Assembly: GCF_019175285.1 (NCBI RefSeq) | Contig: NC_056527.1 | Span: forward strand, 111,300,389 to 111,364,388 | Reading direction: 5' to 3' | Length of the DNA: 64,000 nucleotides | Source of the DNA: Sceloporus undulatus | Taxonomy: Eukaryota; Chordata; Lepidosauria; Squamata; Phrynosomatidae | Shown here: one piece after another, positions 8,972 to 19,868 of the stretch | Layout: the number at the start of each line of letters is the position of its first letter | Numbering within the stretch: the first letter of the stretch is position 1 | The notes under the pieces: model-generated | What the model was told of the DNA's origin: nothing | Seen by the model: only the letters and a program-made list of their open reading frames with translations | Database searches by the model: none | Translations under genes and position numbers: made by a program

Positions 8972-9952
8972 TTCTTCTAAAGGGTGCTCAGCAATGGCTC
9001 CTCTTCATCTTGGAGAGAAATGACCAGTGGGGTGCCACAGGCTTCTGTTTTGGGCCCAGTGCTATTCAACATTTTTACCAATGACTTGGATGAAGGAATA
9101 GAGGGCATGGTTATTAAATTTGCAGATAACACCAAATTAGCTGGAGTTGCTAATACCCCAGAGGAGAGGATCAAAATTAAGACACCTTAATACATTAGAA
9201 AGCTGAGCCAAAACTAACAAAATGAATTTCAACAGGGAGAAATGTAAGGTACAGTACTGTACTTAGGCAGAAAAAATGAAATGCAAAGATATATAATGGG
9301 GGACACCTGGCTTGACAACAGTACATATGAAAGTGAACCAGGAGTCCTAGTAGACCACAAGTTGAATGTGAGTCATGTGATGTGGCAGATAAAAAGGCCA
9401 ATGTGATTCTTGCCTGCATCAGTAGAAGTATAGTGTCTAGATAAAGGGAAGTAATAGTGCCACTCTGTTCTGCTTTGTTAAGGTCTCACCTGGAAAACTG
9501 GGTCTAGTTCTGGGCACCACAATTCAAAAAAGATGTTGACAAGGTGAAGTGTGTCCAAAGGAAGGTGACCAAAATGGTGAAGGGTCAGGAAACCACTCCT
9601 TGTGAGGAGAGACTTAGGAAGCTGGGTATGTTTAGCCTGGAGAAGAGACAGTTAAGAGGTGATATGATAGCCCTGTTTAAGTATTTGAAGGGGTGTCATA
9701 TTGAGGATGGAGCAAGTTTGTTTTTTGCTGCTCCAGAGAATAGGATCTGGAACAATGGATTCAAACTATACGAAAAGAGATTCCACCTAAATATTAGGAG
9801 GAACTTCTTGACAGTAAGAGCTGTTCTACAGTGGAACACTTCCTTCTTTGGAGGTCTTTAAACAGAGACTGGATGGCCATCTGTCAGAGGTGCTTTGACT
9901 GAGAACTGGACTGGATGGTCCTTGGGGTCTCTTCCAACTTTCTATGATTCCT
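8972..9952 (+). mobile_element. CR1 LINE, 3' portion (degenerate)
   Basis: Encodes CR1 ORF2 motifs across several frames: [36 protein letters not shown], the RT active-site region FADN (normally FADD) at about 9119-9130, then [20 protein letters not shown] and [14 protein letters not shown]. It ends with GGACTGGATGGTCCTTGGGG and TCTATGATTC, the CR1 3' end. Truncated at the 5' side, frame broken several times. Confidence 0.85.
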
Positions 9953-10111
9953 CACATGGCTGCTTACACCACCTGCCACCTAACCCTATGGCTGGCTACT
10001 ACATGTCTGTTCCAATGAGTGGAGTTGGGGAGATAGCCAAGTGAGATTTGTCCATTACTGGCTATGACAGCCATTGACAGATGATCCTCTACATGTGTCT
10101 TCCCTCTGCCA

Positions 10112-10865
10112 GGAGTTTATCAGACGCGAGTTTTCGGCGATTTTTCCTGCCCAAAGAGTCACTTTTGTGCAATCAACATTGCGCAATAAAGCGATAACAC
10201 GATGTTCTTCCAGACGTCATTCATTTCTATGGGAGCCCGTTGCACAACGCTTCCGTAGTTTTAGCGTCATTCCTCCCCTTTTTGGGCATTATGGGGAAAA
10301 AAGGGAAGTCCGGCATTTGTCTCCCGTCATCCTTTCTAATGCATTACAAAATGGTTTGGTGTGGTAGGCAGCAACGCAACGCAACACAAACGTTACTGAT
10401 AGCAAAGTTCCCATGATGCTGTGCTGCTTTTTCACCCCATTCCCTTCCGGTGGCCTTCCTTTTTCAGGGCAACCCCAGGGGGAGGGGTGCGTGTGTTTTG
10501 CCTTGATGTGTGATGGAGGAATACATAGGATGCTATAAATGAAGGGGACCCTAAAGGGTCATCAAGTCTCCTCTTTCTTCTGAAGGAATACATAGGATGC
10601 CAGAGAGATGGGAGGGTCCTCAAAGGGTCATCCAGTCCAGCCCCTTCTTCTGTCCTGAAGGAATACATGTGAATAAAAAAACATGTGTGTGTTATCAGCT
10701 ATTGTGTATACTGTGAATATGCAGAGATATGTTTATTAGTATGTGTCTCTGACATATATGTTTATATATATGAATATCTGTCTTGTCTGCCTGTATTTAT
10801 AAAGAGGTGTGTGTGTGAATATATATGTGTGTGTGTGTGTGTGTGTGTATGGATGTGTATATGTG

Positions 10866-10917
<52 letters not shown>

Positions 10918-11555
10918 TGTTCTATATGTATAGGTATAGGTATATGTATATTTGGGGGGGAAAGGGGGCTGTACCTATAGGTAAATCTAATCTATGCAAG
11001 GTACCCCCAAGGGCCATCCACTCCAGCCCCTTCTTCTGCCCTGAAGGAATACATAGGATGCCAGAGAGATGGTAGGAACCTCAAAGGGTCATCCAGTCCA
11101 GCCCCTTCTTCTGTCCTGAAGGAATACATGTGAATAAAAAACGTGTGTGTGTTATCAGCTATTGTGTATACTGTGAATATGCAGAGATACGTGCACACAC
11201 TAGGCGAAAACAGGAAACAGGAAACTGGAAGGGGCTTCTCCCCTCTCCCCCCCCACCCCCGAAAGCACAAAGGTCACAATGCCACCAAAACCTCCAAGGA
11301 GCATGCGCAAAGATGTTTTGCAAAATGTTCAAGACCAAAGGAAGGCGCTGGTGTAGAAAACAGTTCCGCTATGCATGGTTTTGCATCATGCAAATCGCAA
11401 CGATTTTCGCAATCATAACGCTAAAGCCATGTTTCAGGGGAATGACGCAAAAGCAAACAATGTGGTAGAACATCGCGTTATAACTTCATTACACAATGTT
11501 CGTTTCACATCCTTAGCGGAACTGAGGGTCCAAAACTTGCGTCTGATAAACTTCC
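10112..11555. mobile_element. Non-autonomous DNA element, GGAGTTTATCAGACGCGAG ends, with satellite interior
   Basis: Left end GGAGTTTATCAGACGCGAGT and right end ACTTGCGTCTGATAAACTTC form an inverted pair about 1.4 kb apart. The flanking arms (10112-10430 and 11290-11555) are rich in GCAA/TTGC motifs and CpG. The interior is replaced by tandem units and microsatellites (10510-11190). No transposase reading frame is seen, so it was mobilised in trans or is a deletion derivative. Confidence 0.65.
10510..11190. repeat. Duplicated minisatellite plus (GT)n(AT)n
   Basis: The unit CTGAAGGAATACATAGGATG ... AGGGTCATCCAGTCCAGCCC recurs at about 10510-10665 and 11037-11125. Each array is followed by ATGTGAATAAAAAA and the same TGTGTTATCAGCTATTGTGT segment. 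The unit resembles the reverse complement of the CR1 3' end (GGGCCATCCAGTCCAACCCC...GCAGGAATACAC). Between the arrays lies (GT)n then a long (AT)n at 10806-10914. Confidence 0.75.
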
Positions 11556-11962
11556 CAGTCTTCCCTTGCCAGTCACTGCATGGCCATGCTTACAGTAGGG
11601 GATCAAGGGTCAACTGAGTGAGGCTTGCCCATCAAAGGCTATTGTTGGCCATCAATGGGCAATCCTCCTTGCTTGGCTGCCCCAGCTGTGTCCTGCTGGC
11701 CATCATAGTCTTTGGGGAAGTCCAGAAAAAAGGTGAGTGGTTGTAAGGAGCTCTTCTCTTCCCTGCAAGGAAGTGGAAAACTGCACAGTTTTATCAGACA
11801 TTCCTGCAGCAAGGAAACATTTGTTTGAATTACTCAGTCTTCCCTGTGGGAACAAATAATTTAAACAAGCACATCCATACACCACCCAGATTCCTCAAGG
11901 TAGGACCTTGTTTCTGTGCGGAAAGAATGGGCAAGGTGTTTCTCTTTGGAGGAGTCAAAGAC

Positions 11963-12214
11963 GGTTATCACGAGGGGGTAAAAATGTCCCCTGATGTGTT
12001 CTAACGAGCACGAGCGCGGGCGCGCACAGAGCGTGATGGGAACCCGATGGGGCCCAGAACGCTAGTTTACCACACGGTGGAACGCCGCCGCTGCCGCCGG
12101 GCATTCCCATTGGGTTCCCGATGTGTTCCAGGAGGCGCCATTTCTGGGAACGCTTTTGAACGCTCGTGCTCGTTAGAACACATCCGGGGACGTTTTTGCC
12201 CCCTTGCGATAACC
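11963..12214. mobile_element. MITE with GGTTATCACGAGGGGG ends
   Basis: About 252 bp. The left GGTTATCACGAGGGGGTAAA ... GATGTGTTCTAACGAGCACG is the inverted counterpart of the right CGTGCTCGTTAGAACACATC ... CCCCTTGCGATAACC, arms about 55 bp. Very CpG-rich interior (GAACGCCGCCGCTGCCGCCG). Groups by its ends with 8162, 10112 and 30351. Confidence 0.8.
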
Positions 12215-12479
12215 TTCAAAGGCAGAAGAGAAGGAAGCTGTCTTTCAGACAAAAGTGTTCAATCTATTTTAGGCAACCAATATTTACACTAACAGTTGCG
12301 GCTAACACAAGATAATGACAGCAGCGATGTAAATCATGGTGACCTTAGACACAGGTGCTGAGATAGTGCTGGCAGGGAGGCAAGCATGAGCCAAGCCTGT
12401 TGAAAGTTGCTTCTGTTGGAACAACAAAGAAGGGGGTGGCATGGGAAAAAATGGAGAAGCATTAATTGTTTATTAATTA

Positions 12480-12665
12480 TAACAAATAAAATTATGTCCA
12501 TCTGAAGTTTGAAACTGTGTATAGTTTAATTAGGCATTTTTAACACTCGCTGGTCAGTTCTGATGACGAATGTCACTAGACTGGATCTCTAGCTTCTTAA
12601 TAAAGATTTTCTGAGTTTTAACTGCTGAAGCCTAGACTTCTAAACTGGGTATCTTGCTGGACTTG
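12480..12665 (+). repeat. Third copy of the polyA-signal dispersed repeat, possible LTR end (fossil)
   Basis: TTTGAAACTGTGTATAGTTT ... TTAATAAAGATTTTCTGAGT ... GAAGCCTAGACTTCTAAACT matches 3170-3327. It lies outside the duplicated block, which supports a dispersed element. Degraded. Confidence 0.35.
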
Positions 12666-12774
12666 ATACAAGATGACTGTTCCATCATTCCTAGAGGGCA
12701 TGTAGGACTTCTTCAGTAGCAATAAAGACATAAATAATACACAGTAAAAAAAATAATATGGGGGTGGGGGTAAC

Positions 12775-12866
12775 ATATTTAACTTTATTCTAAGCTGCTT
12801 TGAGATTTTTCAGATAAAGGGTGGGATATAAATATTTTAATAAACAATTAAACAAACAAACAACAC
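12775..12866 (+). mobile_element. L2-like LINE 3' tail
   Basis: TTCTAAGCTGCTTTGAGATT then GGGTGGGATATAAATATTTT and an AACAAACAAACAA tail: the typical end of a squamate L2 or L2-tailed repeat. Confidence 0.55.
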
Positions 12867-13098
12867 ATGCGTGTGGGATGCCAGAATGATTGATAACAAC
12901 TTACACTGGGAACTGGACATACAATTTTCAGCACTAGGGTTCTTAAGTGAAGAGACACATGTCACCCATGGGGCATACTGTACTCACTCCTAAGTTGTGG
13001 TATTTTTGATTGCTTAAGTCTCCAGGTGAGAGGGAGGTCTTTGTAACTGGCTCCATCCCAACCATCTAAAGCTGTTTTTTTTCAGATCCATTGTAACT

Positions 13099-13134
13099 GT
13101 AAACAACAACAACAACAGCAACAACAACAACAAC
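13099..13134. repeat. (CAA)n microsatellite
   Basis: AACAACAACAACAACAGCAA and onward, with a single interruption. Confidence 0.9.
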
Positions 13135-13529
13135 GGTATGAAGGTTGACACATAGCTGCAGGGGGTGATATGCCCAAATGCAACAATTAATATGCTGAAT
13201 TTGAAAAATTAGAATGTAAAGGACAATATTTTGCAGAACTGGAATGATCGGCATAAGGTGCAAGTTAGATACCTTGATTTGAAGAAGTGGGATAGGATGA
13301 CTGTAGTTAAGAAAGGGCAGAGACTTACCAGTCACTGCTTGCAAGTGCCAGCTCAGAGAGTGGGCTGGTTTTGCTTCTCTACCATGCAGTGGAGAGGGGT
13401 TGAAGGAGAACCATGGGCAGGAATTCATTTGCTCATCAGAAACAGCAACAACTTCTTCCTCCCTGATCCTGTGCTTCGTAAGGGGTATCCCAAAGGCCTC
13501 AAGGGCCATATAATGATTCTCAGTAAGGC

Positions 13530-13892
13530 AAAGGCCCTTTACAGACCAGTCTGAAAGGCCGGCCTGGAGGCAGAGTCAGGGTGTCGCATCTAGATGACGC
13601 ACGCCCTGACTCTGCCCCCAGGGTGCCATGACACCGTGCGCCACTCAACATGGCGCAACATCATGGCATGCCTCCAGTGCTGCATTCAGATGATGCAGCA
13701 CCAAAGGGGCACCATACAGCTATGCCACTGCAGCTATGGTGCCCTTTCGAGGGTGCAAAAAGGAGCTGCTTTTTGTGACTCCTTTTTGCGCCCTTGGAAG
13801 GATGGATCAAGGCATGAGAGTGCCACAGCTCTGATCCAGCATGAAAAAGGGGCGTCTGCAGTCCGCCCTTCCAGGGCAGTCTGTAGAGCCCC
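13530..13892. mobile_element. MITE with GGCCCTTTACAGAC ends
   Basis: Left GGCCCTTTACAGACCAGTCT and right CAGTCTGTAGAGCCCC are imperfectly inverted. Internal inverted pieces include GGCAGAGTCAGGGTGTCG / ACGCCCTGACTCTGCC and GGTGCAAAAAGGAG / CTCCTTTTTGCGCCC. Related by its ends to 7474 and 54195. Confidence 0.65.
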
Positions 13893-14019
13893 TAAATCAA
13901 CAATCTTTAATTTTAATTAGAATCACAGTTGGATTCCGGTCTCTAAACAGAAGCCATCCAACGTAACAGTTGGAAGTAGAAATATGATGCAATTTTGCCA
14001 TACAGGAGTTGCTATTTTC

Positions 14020-14077
14020 ATTGGAAAATGGTAAAGGTCCTTAGAGATACATTCTTGAGTTAATCACTTCTGATAAG
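14020..14077 (+). promoter_or_regulatory. Candidate OR promoter / first 5' exon block for the gene at 15475
   Basis: Contains an Olf-1/EBF-like site GTCCTTAGAGA at 14037-14047 (9 of 11 against YTCCCYRGRGR) and, about 30 nt on, a donor-like CTGATAAG|GTTTAA at 14078. Spacing to the next conserved block (about 144 nt) matches the other copies (133-137 nt). The overall match is weaker here than in the other four, so this is the least certain member. Confidence 0.35.
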
Positions 14078-14221
14078 GTTTAAAACTGCAGCTGGATCTC
14101 TTCAGAACGACTGAAACTTGGGACTGTGTACATGTGTGCTCTCAGTCACATATATTTTACCCTTGCTTTTAAAAAAAACACATTCTGTTGCTTTTTGTCC
14201 TTTGCTGTGTCTGTCCTACAG

Positions 14222-14322
14222 ATGAACACCAACATTGAGCAGAAAGAACTCCAACCTTCCACCTCAAATTCCAACTTAGCATTTTCGACTGAACCTTCTT
14301 GTGGATGAAAAACATGTCTTAG
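14222..14322 (+). other. Candidate 5' untranslated exon 2 of the OR at 15475
   Basis: Preceded by a strong pyrimidine tract and acceptor TTTGCTGTGTCTGTCCTACAG, read in two parts (TTTGCTGTGTC, TGTCCTACAG), then ATGAACACCAACATTGAGCA as in the paralogous blocks. The later segment GAACCTTCTTGTGGATGAA aligns with AACCTTCTGYTGGATGGA. The donor is uncertain: CTTAG|GTCCAA at 14323 is usable, but the position aligned with the other donors reads ATT|GTTATC. The start codon is about 1.15 kb downstream. Confidence 0.5.
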
Positions 14323-14700
14323 GTCCAACATTGTTATCGAAAATGGACCTCAGAGATTAGGAATCAGAATGAATGTCACCTTAAAAACAACGGTATGAAA
14401 TTTTTTGGGTGCTCCTTCAAAAGAAAAAAATGTGTTTGATTTCTGTAAATTAATAGAATGTGAATGAGGGGAGAAGAAAGAGACAGGAAGTAAGAAGAAT
14501 GTTCGGAGGGGAGGTGGATGGGTTTATGATGCTCAACTACTAATTTTAATTTGTGCAAGTTACAGCATCTTCCATAGTAACACACTTCATCTTGTACAAA
14601 ACTTCTCACAGCATTAAGGTGCCATTTAATGTCTTCATTAAGAGAAGATATCAACTTAGGTTGCTTCTTTCTCCACAAATCTGGGCAGAACATAGAAAAC

Positions 14701-14785
14701 TGCAAATTCCAGAATTCCAATGCATTGAGCCATGGCAGTTAAAGCAGTGTCAGATTGCACTATTTCTGCTGTGCAGATCAGACCA
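14701..14785. mobile_element. Half of a common palindromic MITE (CTGCAGAAATAATGCAGTTT family)
   Basis: CAAATTCCAGAATTCCAATG, CATTGAGCCATGGCAGTTAA, AGCAGTGTCAGATTGCACTA: the right arm of the family also seen at 18788, 26878, 28968, 35124, 43745, 46568 and 56850. Confidence 0.65.
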
Positions 14786-15474
14786 AAGACACTATTATCC
14801 TACTGTAATTGTGTTTTACTAACTTCATGTGATAAATTTCTATGTCTTATAAAGGAGAAACTGGTCTTTTGGATATTCTGGATTTCACAATATTCAAGAA
14901 AGGACTTTCTAAACCAGCAAAGTGTTGAAGATGCAATGCTACTAATGCTTCCTTAATACATATGTTTGGCAGGTTTTCCATAGTAGCTCCATTTTGGGAG
15001 GAAGTAATCATATATGTAAATTGGTTTTGGAAAGTTCCTTGATATTCTGGGATGGGCATGGTCTTTTGAACTATTCGCCTGATGGATATTAACAAATGGC
15101 CAATAGAAGTGGCTCTTCCACACCCTTTACATTGCTAAATGATTGATACTCTGTTACTGGAAATATAATTTTTCTCCACCTGTGATCCAGTGGATAGAAG
15201 ATCCACTATAACTTGCAACATTTGAAAGAATGAGGTATAGATAAAATTTACAAATGGACTTCTACCAGCTTTTATAGAAGCTTTTGACTAATCTGGGGTC
15301 ACACCCCCCCCCACACACGCACACTTCTTTTGTGTTTTCCATTTTCTTCCTTTTGTTATACTGGAACATTATTGTATGTAATTGTGATCCTTTCTGAATG
15401 TATTTTCTTTTTAAAAGCATGTACTTCATACTTCCAAGCAGTATCTTACAGTGATGCTTCTTTTGTGATTCCAG

Positions 15475-16434
15475 ATGGACCTTGTCAATGGAACCACAGT
15501 TCAGGCATTCATTTTGCTTGGATTTGGAGGTGAACTGCAGAAACGATTCCTGCTGCTCATCTTTTTCACTGCTCTTTATGTCTTCACTGTGGCAGAGAAC
15601 ATCACTGTGATCACTCTGGTGTTCCTTGATGCTCAGTTGCCCCGGCTTCCCATGTACATCCTGCTGAGCAATTTCTCCTGGCTGGAGATATGTTATGTGA
15701 CCACTACAGTACCCCGGATGCTTCTTGACCTGGCATCCCATCACGGGATCATCTCCTTCCATGCCTGCTTTCTCCAGTTCTACATCTTCTTTTCCCTTGG
15801 TGTCACTGAATGCTTTTTCCTCTCAGCAATGGCCTTGGATCGATATTTGGCCATTTGCCAGCCGCTGCGCTACCCGCAAATTATGTCCCAATATTCCTGC
15901 TATGTTCTGGTGGCTGCTTGCTGGGTTGTTGGCTTCCTGTGGTACCCTATCCCAGTGGGATTGATCTCCAAGTTGTCATTTTGTGGACCTAATGTGATTG
16001 ACCATTTTATGTGTGATTTTGGGCCAATCCTGGCCCTTGCGTGCCCTCCACTTGGAATTGTGCCCCTTGTCTGCCAGGTATTCATGAATGCTGTGATGGT
16101 GTGCAATGTTCCATTTGTGGTGCTCTCCTATGGGAATATAATTTTCACCCTCATAAAATCTACTAACCAAGGAAGCCGCAAGAAGGCCTTCTCCACTATC
16201 TCTTTCCACATAATGGTGGTGACACTTTTCTATGGCAGTGTTGGAGCAATGTATTTGATTCCAGGTGGAGAAAGCCAGTCAGAGGTTACTAAAGCGATTA
16301 CGGTCTTCTACACTGCCATTACGCCTTCTCTCAATCCTCTGATCTATTGTCTGAGAAATGATCAGGTGAAGGAAGCACTAGAGAGGTTGCTGAAGAGAAA
16401 GGAGAGATGGTTTCAGAGAAAAGAGATGATTTAA
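15475..16434 (+). CDS. Olfactory receptor, class II, family 11-like (intact)
   Basis: 319 codons. The start ATG immediately follows GTGATTCCAG, so the coding exon opens on its start codon. Residue landmarks: NGT glycosylation site 5-7, TM1 Asn in AENIT (about 41-45), LPMYILLSNFSW 58-69, Cys98 and Cys180 as the likely conserved disulfide pair, MALDRYLAIC 119-128, KAFSTISFH 237-245, PSLNPLIYCLRN 284-295. SLGVTECFFLSAMA and CGPNVIDHFMCD fit the OR11G/H branch. Basic C-terminus (LLKRKERWFQRKEMI). No inactivating change. Candidate promoter and 5' exon lie at 14020-14322. Confidence 0.96.
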   Translation: MDLVNGTTVQAFILLGFGGELQKRFLLLIFFTALYVFTVAENITVITLVFLDAQLPRLPMYILLSNFSWLEICYVTTTVPRMLLDLASHHGIISFHACFLQFYIFFSLGVTECFFLSAMALDRYLAICQPLRYPQIMSQYSCYVLVAACWVVGFLWYPIPVGLISKLSFCGPNVIDHFMCDFGPILALACPPLGIVPLVCQVFMNAVMVCNVPFVVLSYGNIIFTLIKSTNQGSRKKAFSTISFHIMVVTLFYGSVGAMYLIPGGESQSEVTKAITVFYTAITPSLNPLIYCLRNDQVKEALERLLKRKERWFQRKEMI

Positions 16435-16706
16435 TATAGAATGGAGAGGAAAATAGAACACCCATCCACCTTTGCTTTCTGATGGAGCAGAACACCCATC
16501 CATACAATTAAATAAAATATATTACCATTTCTGACCCTTTGAACTAGTAGGATCAGTTTTCCTCTTTATTATTTCAAATTATTGTCTAATCAGGGTGACC
16601 AACTTCAGGAAAGAAATCGGTCAAGGAGAAGCACCAGCTGGGTACCACATAGACTTACAAGGCAGCACAACTTCCCCCCAAGAAACAGAACTGGAAATGT
16701 GATACA
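16435..16706. other. 3' flank of the OR at 15475, nothing recognised
   Basis: Includes AATTAAATAAAATATATT near 16505, which could serve as a polyadenylation region. No repeat family recognised. Confidence 0.4.
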
Positions 16707-17040
16707 CAGGTTGAGTCTCCCTTATCCAAAATGCTTGGGACCAGAAGTGTTTTGGATTTTGGAGCATTCTGGATTTTGTGATATTAGCATATACATAATG
16801 AGTAACCTGTATCTTGGAGCTGGGACCCAAGTCTAAACATGAAATTCTTTTATGTTTCATATGCACCTTATAAAGGTAATTGTATATACAATATTTTTAA
16901 ATAATTTTGTGCCTGAAACAAAGTCTATGCACAATGAACCATCAGAACGCAAAGGTGTCACTATCTCAGCCACCCAAATGGACAATTTTGGATTTTAAAG
17001 TATTTCAGATATTGGAATTATGGTTAAGGGAGACTCAAAG
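16707..17040 (+). mobile_element. Tigger-like (pogo/mariner) non-autonomous element
   Basis: Starts CAGGTTGAGTCTCCCTTATC and continues CAAAATGCTTGGGACCAGAA, GTGTTTTGGATTTTGGA, ATATACATAATGAGTAACCT, ACCATCAGAACGCAAAGGTG and TCACTATCTCAGCCACCCA, as Tigger-type elements known in other amniotes do. The right end (AAGGGAGACTCAA) is the inverted counterpart but lacks the last bases. No transposase. Confidence 0.8.
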
Positions 17041-17598
17041 TATACATTCAAAATAAAAATGGCATCATTAATGTAACTTGAGAATGGAGCTATGTCATCA
17101 TAGTTGGATGTGATGATGTCAATCTATCATTTCAACCTGGCAGCTCCCCAACCAAAACATCTCAGAGGACATCAGAGCACTGGAAAATGACATTTGGAGC
17201 ACTCTTTCAATTGTGAGACACATTGAGGACAGTAATCTGGAGAGATTCTTCCACAACTGCTTGTCTCAAGGCATCCCACGACTGGGGGGAGTGCTGCAGA
17301 AGTAATTTCAATAAGGGAAATGAACAAGACAAGATAACATCCAACTATACGGTCAAATCATATGTATTCCCACTCGGACCAGTAAGGATCACTTTCCCCT
17401 GAATGTTTTGTATATCATCATAGCTAAGAATCATAGCTAAGAAATACATTGAAAGAATCAATGTTTACCATAGGAACCAAGGAAGGGCATGAGATTTTCC
17501 ACCTGAGAACCAGAACACAAAGTATGATACAGTTAAAGTTGCATTTTGTTTGGAAAGATTCTCATGATGTAAAATACTAAATTGTAACTGAAATAAAA
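17041..17598. other. Intergenic, nothing recognised
   Basis: AT-rich unique-looking sequence; no coding or repeat assignment made by eye. Confidence 0.4.
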
Positions 17599-17805
17599 AG
17601 AGCCAGCATGGTGCAGTGGTTTGAGTGTCCGACTATGTCCCTGGAGAATATGTTTTGAATTCCTGATCAACCAGGGAAATTCATTGGATGATCTTGGGTG
17701 AGTCACACTCTCTTAGCCTCAGAAAAAGGTAAAAGCAAATCCCCCTGAACAAATCTTGCCCAGGAAACCCCATGATAAGGTTGCTGTAAGTAGGAAACCT
17801 GAAAT
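17599..17805 (+). mobile_element. tRNA-derived SINE (Sauria type), near full length
   Basis: Head AGAGCCAGCATGGTGCAGTG with a box-A-like TGGTGCAGTGG, body GGTGAGTCACACTCTCTTAG, then CCCCTGAACAAATCTTGCCC and AACCCCATGATAAGGTTGCT with a Bov-B-like end. Confidence 0.8.
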
Positions 17806-18436
17806 TTTACACATCTGAAAAACAGGCACTGCAGAATTACAAATGTGGTGGTGGTGGGGAGTTATTTCTCTCGTGTTCTTCATGTAGTCTTCCCACTGGG
17901 ACACCTGGTTGACTACTGTAGAAAAGAACACTGGCCCAGATGTAACACCTTTGTCACACTCAGGGCCTGGTTTAGCATCAAGCAGTTATTTTTTGTTTCT
18001 TCTAGGTTTTAGCTCAAACTCTTTCCATTCAGGAAGTCAAGAAACGCAATTATTATTCAGACCTCTAGGATGAAAGAGGCCTGAATAGTAATTGTATTTC
18101 TTGACATTTACAATGTACAAAAGATGCAGAAGAGAAAAATGCCACAGGAGAGATATGTTATTTCGGAGTCCCCAACCTGTCTCCAACAAACAGTACTCAT
18201 TTTTTTCCTTTTCCACAGTTACTTTCAGGGTGCACCAACACATAGGACACCCCCTGTACATGGCTCCCCAAAACAAGGTAGTTTGAATGTGATGCAAGAT
18301 ATTATTCAGCAGGGATTATGTGCATTACAGTAAAGACTCCATAACTGTCTAGGGTGTTGGAGGAATTTTTGGTCTTTTTTTTTTTTTGCCCCAGTCCATA
18401 GACTATTTTAGTCCCAGGGTTTTTTAAATAAAGGTG

Positions 18437-18670
18437 CAACTTTGATACATTTCAGTGGGACATTAGATGGAACTTCTTGATGGTAAGATTGGTTCAGCAA
18501 TGGAACCAATTGCCAAGAGAGATGGTGAGGTCTCTTTCTATGGATATCTTCACAGAGAACATGGACAGCTACCTGCTGGGGATGCTCTAGATGGAGTTCC
18601 TACCTTTTGGGAATGGGGGAGTTTGGAGTCAGTGGTCTATGGGGCCCCATCCAACTCTATGATTCTATGA
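18437..18670 (+). mobile_element. CR1 LINE 3' end
   Basis: GGAACTTCTTGATGGTAAGA, ACCAATTGCCAAGAGAGATG and GGGCCCCATCCAACTCTATG followed by ATTCTATGACT, the CR1 terminal repeat. Confidence 0.75.
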
Positions 18671-18787
18671 CTCCTGGATCACTTCTTGTTTTAAAAACAG
18701 ACCTCTCCTAGGCCTAAAATAGCCTAGGGGGCAAACAATTAAGTAAAAATGCCCCACATGCTCCTGGGGGACATTTGGGGGGCATCT

Positions 18788-18972
18788 TCTACCAAAACAA
18801 AACAGCTAAGGAATCCTGGGAATTGTAGTTTATTGTGCCACCACAATAAACTACTCTGACAGCGAAGACTAAATGTCTCACAAAACTACAGTTTCCAGAA
18901 TTCCCTAGCATTGAGCCCAGGCAGTTGAAGTGGTCTCGGATTGGATCATTTCTGCAGTGTGTTTTGGACCTC
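18788..18972. mobile_element. Palindromic MITE (CTGCAGAAATAATGCAGTTT family)
   Basis: AATCCTGGGAATTGTAGTTT on the left pairs with AAACTACAGTTTCCAGAATT on the right, ending TTGAAGTGGTCTCGGATTGG and CATTTCTGCAGTGTG. Confidence 0.75.
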
Positions 18973-19204
18973 ATTTTAAAGATGTATACCATTATTTGCT
19001 TCTATTCCTCCTCACTCTCTGTCCCTTTCATCATTTGTTGTGCGTTTTAGAGTGTACACCAGCAAGGAAGGATTAAATCTATAGGCACTCTATAAAACAA
19101 TGGCATAACACTATACTAGCTTTCCTTCATACTTCTCCAGTCCTGTATCATTCATTTTGCTCTTCAGGTTGGGTAATATGGAGGATTCATAAATTAGAAA
19201 CTAT

Positions 19205-19307
19205 TCACCACAGTAGAAGGAGGGAAGCTATAATATTAGACTCCTGTCTCCCAAGAGGTATTGTTTCAGTGTAAGATGAAATTATTCCAGAGAGATAGAT
19301 TCCCAAG
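19205..19307 (+). promoter_or_regulatory. Candidate OR promoter / first 5' exon block for the gene at 21401
   Basis: Contains CTCCCAAGAGG at 19248-19258, matching YTCCCYRGRGR at 10 of 11 positions, with a homeodomain-like ATAATATTA about 15 nt upstream. Olf-1/EBF plus homeodomain pairs are a known feature of OR promoters. The block aligns with 38130-38222 (reverse strand) and 3560-3650. Its end reads CCCAAG|ATTCCC, so the donor GT present in other copies is absent here. Confidence 0.55.
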
Positions 19308-19440
19308 ATTCCCTTCAGTCAGTGATTTAAAAATGTAGCAGAAGAATGAATTAGTAGCATTTGAGCTTGGTCTGGTAGGTCTTTCGGCTATCAAACCCAT
19401 GATGTGGTTCCTTCTGCCCTTTGCTCCATCAGTCCTGCAG

Positions 19441-19552
19441 ATGAGCACCAGTGCAACACACAAAGGATGGGATCCTTCTCTTCATATTAAATCACAGGGC
19501 ATCTACTGAATCTTCTGCTGAATGGATCAGTGTTGGATCACAAACTTCTGAG
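19441..19552 (+). other. Candidate 5' untranslated exon 2 of the OR at 21401
   Basis: 112 nt. Acceptor CCATCAGTCCTGCAG with a pyrimidine-rich run before it, first bases ATGAGCACCAGTGCAACACA, inner CTTCTGCTGAATGGATCAG, donor TTCTGAG|GTATAA at 19553. Small frames opened by the leading ATG stop within about 25 codons, so it is most likely untranslated. Distance to the coding-exon acceptor is about 1.85 kb. Confidence 0.6.
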
Positions 19553-19868
19553 GTATAAAAAGGGAATTAATATCAAAGCAAAAGAATGTTGTGTGGGAAA
19601 CATAGATCAAGTCTCTTCAAAATGATGCCCTCTCTGTGTTTTGACATTTCCTCACTGACCACTGGCTTTCTGAGCGGCACACATGAAAATTGTAGTCCAA
19701 AACATCTGTAGTGTATCAGGCTGTGGAAGCCTGTCATAGAAGGATTGGTTGCAATGGGTGTAAATTTCAGGGAAAACGTGGCTTCAGATTCTTTGGTGAT
19801 TTTTGGTTTTGTTTTTAAAAAATCATATTTGAAAAATATGGAGCATGGAAGGGGAAATAGAAGATTCC

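Noticed and set aside
10685-11075. Cys/Tyr-rich open frames
   Set aside because: They read through (GT)n/(AT)n microsatellite and satellite units.
13099-13134. CRISPR-like regular repeat
   Set aside because: Simple (CAA)n microsatellite; nothing resembling repeats with unique spacers anywhere, and the genome is vertebrate.
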